A stretch of DNA of 64,000 nt. Origin: Streptomyces sp. NBC_00249. Its GTDB lineage: Bacteria; Actinomycetota; Actinomycetes; Streptomycetales; Streptomycetaceae. Positions 9,213 through 16,185 of the stretch are shown piece after piece. Numbering within the stretch: the first letter of the stretch is position 1; each line of letters opens with the position of its first letter. The stretch is from contig NZ_JAPEMV010000001.1 of NCBI RefSeq assembly GCF_026342355.1, positions 558,001 through 622,000 on the forward strand, given 5' to 3'. The position numbers and the translations under genes were made by a program. The notes under the pieces were generated by a model. The model was not told the origin of the DNA. It saw nothing but the letters and a program-made list of their open reading frames with translations, and made no database searches.

Positions 9213-9806
9213 TCAGCGGCGGTCGAGCGTCACGTTCGCGGTGATGGTGCCGTCGGTGCCGGAGACGGTGACCGCGTGGCGGACGCCGTCGGAGCCGAGG
9301 ACGACGGCCAGCCAGGCGCTGCCGCCGCCCTCCTGGGCGACCGCGCGCAGGCCCTCGACCTTGCCGCCCGGTACGGCCGCGGCGGCCTTGTCGGCGGCCT
9401 GCCCGATGGCCAGCGACGGCAGCGGCGCCGGGGCCTTGCGGGCGGCGGCTCCGGGGCCGGCCGCCTTCGGGCCGCCCTTGCGCGCCTCGTGGCGCTCGCC
9501 CTGGCCGACGGGGCCGCGCCCGGGCCCGTCCTCGAACTTGCGCTCGAGCTTGCGCTCGAAGTTGCCGTCGCCCTTGTGGCCCGGCCCGGGCACGGCGGCG
9601 CGGATGCCCCGCTCCCTGGGCCCGTGGTGGTGCTCGGCGACGGCGGCGACCGCCACCCCGCCGCCCACGATCACGGCGGCCGCGCCCACCGCCGCCCAGC
9701 GGGCGCCCCGGCTCCGGGGAACCAGGCGGACCAGGCCCGTACGCTTGCGCGCACCGGACTCCGGGGCGGTCTCGGGCTGCTCGGACGACGGGATGGACTC
9801 AGACAT
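9213..9806 (-). CDS. Membrane-anchored PepSY-like extracytoplasmic protein
   Basis: A 197-residue protein. It has a cytoplasmic Arg-rich start, one membrane segment at about residues 37-57 (WAAVGAAAVIVGGGVAVAAV), then a charged His/Lys/Glu linker. The C-terminal 80 residues (IGQAADKAAAAVPGG, VEGLRAVAQEG, WLAVVLGSDGVRHAVTVSG) resemble a PepSY-type fold. The ATG at 9806 has GAGGAG upstream. It is transcribed divergently from a response regulator and shares a control region with CTGAAG repeats, a common arrangement for a target of the adjacent two-component system. The PepSY assignment is tentative. Confidence 0.6.
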   Translation of the reverse strand: MSESIPSSEQPETAPESGARKRTGLVRLVPRSRGARWAAVGAAAVIVGGGVAVAAVAEHHHGPRERGIRAAVPGPGHKGDGNFERKLERKFEDGPGRGPVGQGERHEARKGGPKAAGPGAAARKAPAPLPSLAIGQAADKAAAAVPGGKVEGLRAVAQEGGGSAWLAVVLGSDGVRHAVTVSGTDGTITANVTLDRR

Positions 9807-9871
9807 ACGGGTGCTCCTCTGGCGCAACCGGGCACCGCACCCGGTTCGCCCCCGAGCATGCCGAGGCGATG

Positions 9872-9898
9872 CTGAAGCCCACCTGAAGCCACCTGAAG
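9872..9898 (+). promoter_or_regulatory. Three helically phased CTGAAG direct repeats (candidate response-regulator site)
   Basis: CTGAAG occurs at 9872-9877, 9883-9888 and 9893-9898, a spacing of 11 and 10 bases (one helical turn). An inverted CTTCAG follows at 9903-9908. The repeats sit in the 136-base divergent region between the PepSY-like gene and the OmpR-type regulator, about 45 bases before the regulator's ATG. Tandem repeats at one-turn spacing are the usual binding arrangement for OmpR/PhoB-family dimers, so autoregulation and control of the divergent gene are inferred. Confidence 0.6.
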
Positions 9899-9942
9899 AC
9901 CCCTTCAGCCGGCCGCGGACCGGGCCTGAGACCCTGGGCGGC

Positions 9943-10620
9943 ATGCGCGTACTGGTGGTGGAGGACGAACGGCGGCTCGCCGTGGCCCTGCAGCGGGGTC
10001 TTCGGTCGGAGGGGTTCACGGTGGACGTGGCCCACGACGGGCCGCAGGGGCTGTGGATGGCCACCGAGCACGACTACGACCTGATCGTGCTGGACATCAT
10101 GCTGCCCGGCCTCAACGGCTACCGGATCTGCGCCCGGCTGCGCGCCGCCGGCAACGAGGCGGGGATCCTGATGCTCACCGCGAAGGACGGGGAGTACGAC
10201 GAGGCCGAGGCCCTGGACACCGGTGCGGACGACTTCCTGTCCAAGCCCTTCTCCTACCTCGTGCTGGTCGCCCGGCTCCGCGCACTGGGGCGGCGTACGG
10301 GCCGGCGCGGCCCGCAGGTGATGGAGCTCGGCGACCTGCGGATCGACCCGGCGAAGCACGCCTGCTCCCGGGGCGCGACGGAGATACGGCTGACCGCGCG
10401 GGAGTTCGCGGTCCTGGAGTACCTGGCCCGGCGGCCCGGCGAGGTGGTGCCCAAGCGGGAGATCCTGGAGCAGGTGTGGGACAGTGCCTTCGCCGGGGAC
10501 CCCAACGTGGTCGAGGTGCACGTGAGCGCGGTCCGCCGGAAGATCGACGCGCCGTTCGGGCGGGCCGCCCTGGAGACGGTGCGCGGCGTCGGGTACCGGC
10601 TGGCGGCCGACGGTGGCTGA
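9943..10620 (+). CDS. OmpR/PhoB-family response regulator
   Basis: Two-domain response regulator of 225 residues. The receiver opens MRVLVVEDERR with the acidic pair. The phosphoacceptor is Asp51 in LIVLDIMLPGLNGY, Thr lies in LMLTA, and Lys101 is in LSKPF. The C-terminal winged helix (ELGDLRIDPAKH to GVGYRLAADGG) contains RLTAREFAVLEYLARRPGEVV and the recognition stretch VVEVHVSAVRRKID. The start chosen is the ATG at 9943, because the receiver begins exactly there and the longer upstream frame overlaps the divergent gene. It overlaps the downstream kinase start by 8 bases. The CTGAAG repeats directly upstream suggest autoregulation. Confidence 0.93.
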   Translation: MRVLVVEDERRLAVALQRGLRSEGFTVDVAHDGPQGLWMATEHDYDLIVLDIMLPGLNGYRICARLRAAGNEAGILMLTAKDGEYDEAEALDTGADDFLSKPFSYLVLVARLRALGRRTGRRGPQVMELGDLRIDPAKHACSRGATEIRLTAREFAVLEYLARRPGEVVPKREILEQVWDSAFAGDPNVVEVHVSAVRRKIDAPFGRAALETVRGVGYRLAADGG

Positions 10621-12076
10621 GCGCACACTCCCCGGGCAGGACCGGACCCGCGGGCGGATCGCGGGCAGGCTCCCGCGGCGGCTGCGGCGGCTCCCGCTGT
10701 GGCCGCCGGTGCGCCGGCTGTGGCCCACCACCGTCCGCGCCCGCGCCACCGTCGGCGCTTGCGTGGTGGTGGCGGCCGCCCTGGCGCTGGCCTCGTTCGC
10801 CCTGCTCCAGCTGCTGGAGGCCAACCTGCTGCGCAACGCCGAGCGCGACGCCGAGCAGCAGGCCGCGACCGTGGCGCAGCTGGCGGCCGCCGGTCAGCTC
10901 GACCGGATGCGGGCGCCGCTGCACGGGGCCGATTTCGTCCAGGTGGTGAACGCGCGCGGCCGGGTGCTGCGCTCCACCCCGAACCTGGCCGGGGTGCCCT
11001 CGATCGCCCCGGTGAGTCCGCCGCGCCCCGGGAAGGTGTTCCACACCTGGCGGGTCCGCCCGCTCGGCGGGGAGCACCGGCAGCGGGTGGTCCAGGTGAC
11101 CACGGACACCCCGCAGGGCATCGTCACCGTCCTGGTGGGGACCTCGCTGCGCGACGTGGACGCCGCCGACGACACCACCACCGCCGCGCTCGCGGTCGGG
11201 GGGCCGCTGCTGCTGGCCACCGTCGGCCTCGTCACGTGGCGGGTGACCGGCCGGGCGCTGGGGCCCGTCGAGGCGATCCGCGCCGAGGTCGCCGAGATCA
11301 CCGACCGGGACCTGCACCGCCGGGTCCCGGTGCCGCCGACCCGCGACGAGGTCGCCCGGCTGGCCCGGACCATGAACACCACCCTCGACCGGCTGGAGTC
11401 CTCCGGGATCCGGCACCGCCAGTTCATCGCCGACGCCTCCCACGAACTGCGCAGTCCCCTCACCGTGCTGCGGACCCAGCTGGAGGTGGCGCTCGCCGTC
11501 CGGGACCCGGAGCTGTGGCCCGAGCTGATCGGCGGGGCGATGGAGGACGTCGAACGGCTCCAGCGGCTCTGCTCCGACCTGCTGCTGCTCGCCCGGATCG
11601 ACGCCGCCCAGCCGGTGGCGGCGGTCCGGCTGGACCTGGGGGCGGTGGTGCGCGACGTGGTGGAGGCGCGCCTGGGCGACCGGGTTCCCGTACGGCTGCG
11701 GCTGGCGGAGGGCGTGGAGGTGGCGGGCAGCGAACTGTGGCTGGCCCGGGTGGTCACCAACCTGCTGGACAACGCGCAGCGTTTCGCCGGCCGGCGGGTG
11801 GAGGTCGTGCTGCGCACGACCGGCGCGGCGGGGGCGCGGACCGCCGTGCTGGAGGTGACCGACGACGGGCGGGGGGTGCCGCCGGGCGACCGGGAGCGGA
11901 TCTTCGAACGTTTCACCCGGCTCGACGACTCCCGCAGCCGCGATCACGGCGGCGCCGGGCTGGGCCTGGCCATCGCCCGCGACCTGACGGCCCACCACGG
12001 CGGCACCCTCACCGCCGAGGAGGCCCCGGCCGGGGCCCGTCTGGTGGTGAGGCTGCCGGTCCGGTCGGGAGCTTAG
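10613..12076 (+). CDS. Sensor histidine kinase (HAMP-HisKA-HATPase)
   Basis: Membrane kinase of 487 residues, partner of the overlapping response regulator. The first membrane helix is at about 45-70, followed by an extracytoplasmic sensor of roughly 120 residues and a second helix at about 190-212. A HAMP linker (ITDRDLHRRVPV) comes next, then the H-box DASHELRSPL with His277. The N-box is LLDNAQRFA, the G1 box is VTDDGRGVP, the F-box is IFERFTRLDDSRS and the G2 box is GAGLGLAI. The GTG start at 10613 lies inside the regulator's last codons. The signal is unknown. Its stop overlaps that of the convergent repeat-protein gene by four bases. Confidence 0.92.
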   Translation: MAERTLPGQDRTRGRIAGRLPRRLRRLPLWPPVRRLWPTTVRARATVGACVVVAAALALASFALLQLLEANLLRNAERDAEQQAATVAQLAAAGQLDRMRAPLHGADFVQVVNARGRVLRSTPNLAGVPSIAPVSPPRPGKVFHTWRVRPLGGEHRQRVVQVTTDTPQGIVTVLVGTSLRDVDAADDTTTAALAVGGPLLLATVGLVTWRVTGRALGPVEAIRAEVAEITDRDLHRRVPVPPTRDEVARLARTMNTTLDRLESSGIRHRQFIADASHELRSPLTVLRTQLEVALAVRDPELWPELIGGAMEDVERLQRLCSDLLLLARIDAAQPVAAVRLDLGAVVRDVVEARLGDRVPVRLRLAEGVEVAGSELWLARVVTNLLDNAQRFAGRRVEVVLRTTGAAGARTAVLEVTDDGRGVPPGDRERIFERFTRLDDSRSRDHGGAGLGLAIARDLTAHHGGTLTAEEAPAGARLVVRLPVRSGA

Positions 12077-14061
12077 GGGCAGCTCAGGCGGGTGTCGCCC
12101 GGGTCGGTGGTGCAGGTGTCGGTGCCCATCCCGCCGTTGGCGGTGTCGTTGCCGCTGACGCCGTCGGTGGTGGTCAGGCGGTCGTTGCCGTAGGAGCCGG
12201 TGAGGATGTCGTTGCCGGCCTGTCCGTTGAGGGTGTCGTCGCCGAAGCCGCCGTCGACGTTGTCGTTGCCGGGGCCCGCGTGGACGGTGTCGTTGCCGTA
12301 GCTCGCGCGGACGGTGTCGTTGCCGCTGAGGGCGCAGATCACGTCGTTGAAGTAGCCCCCGTTCAGGGTGTCCGCGCCGCTGGTGCCGATGATCGTGCAG
12401 CCGCGCGCGTTGTTGACGGTGGTGGTCCAGGTCGCGGTGTTGTTGGCGGTGGCCGGGTCCGTCTGGGTGGCGGCGGCCGTGGCCCGGTCGGTCAGGGTGC
12501 CCGTGGCCCGGGGTTCGGCGACGAGCGTCACCGTGGTCTGGGCGCCGGGTGCGAGGGAGCCCAGGGCGCAGTTGGCGCTGGTGGCGGTGAGGGTGCAGGT
12601 GCCCTGGGCGGGCGTGGCGGACAGGAGGGAGGAGGCGGGCCCGGTCAGGGTGTCGGTGAGGGTGACCCCGGTGGCCGCCGTCGTGGTGCTCGTGTTCTTC
12701 ACCGTCACGGTGTAGGTGGCCTGGTCGCCGATGCTGACGGTGGTGGTTCCGGTCTTGGTGACCGACAGGTCCACGGTGGTCGGCGGCGGCGGTTCGATGC
12801 CCCCGCCGCCCAGGTAGCGGGCCACGGCGCGGTCGGCGCTGAAGCTGATGGCCTCGCCGGCGAGGCCGGCGGCGAGGATCTTGCCGTCCGTCTGCAGGGC
12901 CACGGACGTGGCCTGGTCGTCGACGCCGCCGAAGTCGGTGGTCAGGCGGCCGTCGCCGTCGAAGCCGAGGTCCGGGCTGCCGTTGGTGTTGTACCGCGCC
13001 AGCGCGAAGTCGGTCGCGTAGGAGCCGGCCGCGACGATCCTGCCGTCGGACTGCAGCGCCACGTCCGCCGCGCCGCCGTTCTCGGGCCCGAAGTTGGTGG
13101 TCACCCGGCCGTCGCCGTCGAAGGTCGGGTCGAAGGCGCCGTTGGCGGTGAAACGGGCCAGTGCGAACTGGTTGCCCGCGACGCCCGCGGCGACGATCCT
13201 GCCGTCGGGCTGCAGGGCCACGCCCCGGGCGTAGTTTCCGAAGCCGGTGGTCACCTTGCCGTCACCGTCGAAGGTCGCGTCAAGGCTGCCGTCGGTGTTG
13301 TAACGGGCCAGCGCGAAGCCGGAGGAGGTGCCGGCCGCGACGATCCTGCCGTCGGACTGCAGCGCCAGGTCGTTGACCCCGCAGCAGCCGGCGCTCCCGA
13401 AGTCGGTGATCACGAACCCGTCGCCGTCGAAGCTCGGGTCCAGGGCTCCGGTGGAGGTGAGGCGTGCCACCGTCCAGCGTCCGAAGCTGCTCCCGCCGAG
13501 GACGAGCGCGCCGTTCGGCTGCACCACGACAGCCAGGGCGGTCTCGATCGCGTCGACGTCGATGTCCGTGAGCGCCTTGCCGCCGTCGCCGTAGCTGGTG
13601 TCCAGGGTGCCGTCGGTGTTGTAGCGGGCCGACGCCCACGTGCCGTAGCCGCCCCAGTTGGTGGAACCCCCGACCGCGACGATCTTGCCGTCGGGCTGCA
13701 GGGTCAGGGCCCGTGCCTCGTCGTTGTTGATGTCGAAGTCGGTGTTGACGATTCCGTCGCCGCCGAAGGTCGTGTCCAGGCTGCCGTCGGTGTTGTAGCG
13801 CACCAGGACGAAGTCGCCCGAGGTCTCGTCGAAGTAGCCGTCGCCGACCGTGACGATCTTTCCGTCCGGCTGCACGACCATGCCCGCGATGTTCTCGAAG
13901 CCGGTCACGTTCGTGACGACCTTGCCGTCACCGCTGAACGCGGGGTCCAGGTCGCCGGGGGCGGCCGTCGCCACTCCGGGCAGGCCCAGGACGAGCGCCA
14001 GCCCGGCGGCGGTCACGGCGCCGGTGCGCCAGGCCCGGCGCCGTGGGGAAGAGAGGGGCAT
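12073..14061 (-). CDS. Exported delta-60 repeat protein with DUF11 and RTX-like calcium-binding tail
   Basis: Large exported protein of 662 residues. A signal peptide (Arg-rich start, hydrophobic VTAAGLALVLGLPGVATA, cut near AAPGD) is followed by about seven copies of a unit of roughly 55-60 residues built around LQPDGKIVAAG..ARYNTDGSLD.TFDGDGRVTTDFG, matching the delta-60 repeat pattern. A DUF11-type Ig-like domain follows (TTVDLSVTKTG, VTLTDTLTGP). The tail is Asp/Asn/Gly-rich (GSYGNDRLT, AGPGNDNVDGGFGDDTLNG), resembling RTX calcium-binding nonapeptides, and ends after a Cys pair. No LPxTG sorting signal is seen. The ATG at 14061 was preferred to a GTG at 14106 because it begins the signal peptide with a GGAG site upstream. 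Confidence 0.8.
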   Translation of the reverse strand: MPLSSPRRRAWRTGAVTAAGLALVLGLPGVATAAPGDLDPAFSGDGKVVTNVTGFENIAGMVVQPDGKIVTVGDGYFDETSGDFVLVRYNTDGSLDTTFGGDGIVNTDFDINNDEARALTLQPDGKIVAVGGSTNWGGYGTWASARYNTDGTLDTSYGDGGKALTDIDVDAIETALAVVVQPNGALVLGGSSFGRWTVARLTSTGALDPSFDGDGFVITDFGSAGCCGVNDLALQSDGRIVAAGTSSGFALARYNTDGSLDATFDGDGKVTTGFGNYARGVALQPDGRIVAAGVAGNQFALARFTANGAFDPTFDGDGRVTTNFGPENGGAADVALQSDGRIVAAGSYATDFALARYNTNGSPDLGFDGDGRLTTDFGGVDDQATSVALQTDGKILAAGLAGEAISFSADRAVARYLGGGGIEPPPPTTVDLSVTKTGTTTVSIGDQATYTVTVKNTSTTTAATGVTLTDTLTGPASSLLSATPAQGTCTLTATSANCALGSLAPGAQTTVTLVAEPRATGTLTDRATAAATQTDPATANNTATWTTTVNNARGCTIIGTSGADTLNGGYFNDVICALSGNDTVRASYGNDTVHAGPGNDNVDGGFGDDTLNGQAGNDILTGSYGNDRLTTTDGVSGNDTANGGMGTDTCTTDPGDTRLSCP

Positions 14062-14179
14062 GGGGCGATCACTCCATCTGTCGGTCCGCTTCCTGGGCGC
14101 CCCCACCTTTCTGGTACGCGGGCACCGGCCGCGTCACGGCCGCGCCGGTCTGCGCCCCACTGGACCCCTGCGTTTAACC

Positions 14180-14210
14180 CCTGAGGGGGACCGGGGCCCT
14201 GGCCCTCAGG
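14180..14210 (-). terminator. Hairpin at the lysA-like gene stop
   Basis: CCTGAGGG (14180-14187) is repeated inverted as CCCTCAGG (14203-14210). The gene's TGA lies inside the left arm as read on the minus strand, and the RNA continues GGGGTTAAAC. A factor-independent terminator is possible but the U-run is short. Confidence 0.35.
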
Positions 14211-15546
14211 CGCCTATGTCGCGGCTGCGGAGGTCCTCCAGGGTTTCGCGGCGGACGAGGAGGCGGGCCGTGCCCTCGTGGACGGCGACGACCGGCGGGC
14301 GGCCCACGAGGTTGTAGCCGGAGGCCATGGACAGCTGGTAGGCGCCCGCGACGGGGACGGCGAGCAGGTCGCCGGGCCTGATGTCGCCGGGCAGCGGTAC
14401 GTCGGCGGCGAGGATGTCGCCCGCCTCGCAGTGCCGCCCGACGACCGTGGTCGTACGGGGCGGGGCGCCGGGGGTGCGGCCGACGAGGCGGGGTGCGTAG
14501 CGGACCCCGTAGAGCGCGGGGCGCGGGTTGTCGCTCATGCCGCCGTCGACGGCCACGAACACCCGGTCGCCCGTCTGCTTGACGGCCAGGACCCGGTAGA
14601 CGGCCACGCCGGCCGGTCCGGCGACGGCCCGGCCGGGTTCGACGAGGAGCCGGGGCTCGGGCAGCCGGGCGGCGGCGCAGCTGCGGGACAGTTCGGTCCG
14701 TACCGCGCGGGCGAGGGCGGGGAGGTCGAGGGCCGGTTCCCCCGGGCGGTAGGCGATGCCGTGGCCGCCGCCGAGGTCGAGCTCGGGGAGGGTGTGGCCG
14801 TGGGTGTCGCGGATGCGGGCCATGAGGCCCACCATGCGGCGTACGGCGGCCGTGTAGGGGGCGGTGTCGGTGATCTGGGAGCCGATGTGGCAGTGCAGGC
14901 CGGTGAGTTCGAGCTGCGGCTGGCGCAGGACGCGGGTGACGGCGTGCTGCGCGGAGCCGTCCTGGAGGGACAGGCCGAACTTCTGGTCGTCGGTGCCGGT
15001 GCGGATCTTCTCGTGTCCTCCGGCCGACACGCCGGGCACCACGCGCACCATCACCTGCTGCCGTCCCGAGGGGCCGACGGCGGCGGCGATCCGGGCGATC
15101 TCGGACGGGCTGTCGATGACGATGCGGCCGACGCCGAGCCGCAGGGCCGTAGCGAGGTCGCGCGGGGACTTGGCGTTGCCGTGCAGGACGGTCCGCTCGG
15201 GCGGGAAGCCGGCGGTGACGGCGAGTTCGAGCTCGCCGGCCGAGCAGACGTCGAGGCCGAGGCCCTCCTCGTCGATCCAGCGCACCATGGCGCGGGAGAG
15301 GAAGGCCTTGGCGGCGTACAGCACTTCGGCGTCGGGGAAGGCCTGCCGGTAGGCGCGGCAGCGGGCGCGCACCTCGGCCTCGTCCAGGACGTAGGCCGGG
15401 GTGTCGAAGCGCTCGGCGATCTCCGTGAGCGGTACGCCGCCCACGGCCAGGCCGCCGTGCGGGAGGCGGGCGGTGGAGGCGGGCCAGACGCGCAGGTCGT
15501 CCCCGTCGGCGGCGGCCTCCGGGGCGGTGGCGGTGGTGAGGGTCAT
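14206..15546 (-). CDS. Diaminopimelate decarboxylase-like PLP enzyme (LysA-type)
   Basis: Fold-III PLP decarboxylase of 446 residues that would convert meso-diaminopimelate to lysine. The PLP Lys is Lys80 in LYAAKAF. The phosphate-binding GGGHGIAY and the LLVEPGRAVAGPAG segment follow, as does the C-terminal GRHCEAGDILA carrying the active-site Cys of the CExxD motif. Length and motifs fit LysA, but there is no hom/thrC neighbourhood, and Streptomyces genomes usually carry more than one homologue. This copy may therefore decarboxylate another D-amino-acid-centre substrate. The ATG at 15546 has GGGGAG upstream. It starts 12 bases after the end of the small upstream gene, so the two are likely co-transcribed. 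Confidence 0.82.
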   Translation of the reverse strand: MTLTTATAPEAAADGDDLRVWPASTARLPHGGLAVGGVPLTEIAERFDTPAYVLDEAEVRARCRAYRQAFPDAEVLYAAKAFLSRAMVRWIDEEGLGLDVCSAGELELAVTAGFPPERTVLHGNAKSPRDLATALRLGVGRIVIDSPSEIARIAAAVGPSGRQQVMVRVVPGVSAGGHEKIRTGTDDQKFGLSLQDGSAQHAVTRVLRQPQLELTGLHCHIGSQITDTAPYTAAVRRMVGLMARIRDTHGHTLPELDLGGGHGIAYRPGEPALDLPALARAVRTELSRSCAAARLPEPRLLVEPGRAVAGPAGVAVYRVLAVKQTGDRVFVAVDGGMSDNPRPALYGVRYAPRLVGRTPGAPPRTTTVVGRHCEAGDILAADVPLPGDIRPGDLLAVPVAGAYQLSMASGYNLVGRPPVVAVHEGTARLLVRRETLEDLRSRDIGA

Positions 15547-15558
15547 GGCCGTCTCCCC

Positions 15559-15888
15559 TCAGGCGGTCCGTACGGCGGGCTCGGGCGCCGGCACCGGGGT
15601 GACGGCGGGGGCCGACAGCGCCGGGTCGACGGTGAGCAGCCGTACGCCGAGCGGCGCGGCCAGGGCGCGCAGCGCGGTCTCGGAGAGCCGGATCCAGGGC
15701 TGTGCGGCGCCCAGGGTGGCCGTCAGGGGTTCCGTGCCGGTGAAGCCGACGGCGGTCCGCTCGCCGAGGGGTGTGCGGAACAGCCGGATCGCGGTGACCG
15801 GTCCTCCCGGCCGGACGGGCACGTACAGGAGTCCGGCCGGGACCGGTTCCTCGGGTTCGGGGTCGTCGGCGTACTGGAACAGGCACAT
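15559..15888 (-). CDS. Small SAV_915-type hypothetical protein
   Basis: A 109-residue protein beginning MCLFQYADDPEPEEPVPAG, with LYVPVRPGG, IRLFRTPLGERTAVGF and a C-terminal LGVRLLTVDP. It resembles the small actinobacterial SAV_915 family, found widely in Streptomyces and without a known function. No signal peptide, membrane helix or metal motif is seen. The ATG at 15888 has AGGAGG seven bases upstream. It lies 12 bases before the lysA-like gene on the same strand. The family name is from memory and should be treated as probable. Confidence 0.62.
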   Translation of the reverse strand: MCLFQYADDPEPEEPVPAGLLYVPVRPGGPVTAIRLFRTPLGERTAVGFTGTEPLTATLGAAQPWIRLSETALRALAAPLGVRLLTVDPALSAPAVTPVPAPEPAVRTA

Positions 15889-16140
15889 GGGGGTCCTCCT
15901 GGACGCGGGCCGCGGCCGGAGGGCCCGGCCGGGGCTGGGCCGTCTCCCCCGGATCCTGCCTGACCCGGAAGAGACGGCCTGGGTCGAAGCTATGCCCGGT
16001 GCGGGGCCGTGCGCGCCGTCCCCTGACGGGACCTTGACGGCCGGGCCGCCGGTCCGTACGGATCGCTGACGGAAGGTCCACCCGGACGGGTGGCCGGAGC
16101 CCTGCCCGCGTGTTGATCGGGTCGTACGACTCGTATGCGC

Positions 16141-16175
16141 GGCCGGGGCGGGGGTGTTGTCCCCCCGCCCCGGCC
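16141..16175 (-). terminator. Strong GC hairpin after metE
   Basis: GGCCGGGGCGGGGG (16141-16154) pairs perfectly with CCCCCGCCCCGGCC (16162-16175) around a short loop. It begins 11 bases downstream of the metE stop, as read on the minus strand. No U-run follows, which is usual for Streptomyces hairpin terminators. Confidence 0.7.
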
Positions 16176-16185
16176 GGCGGGGGTG

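Noticed and set aside
8500..9942. Long upstream extension of the response regulator
   Set aside because: The receiver domain begins at ATG 9943; the upstream part overlaps opposite-strand genes and has no recognisable domain.
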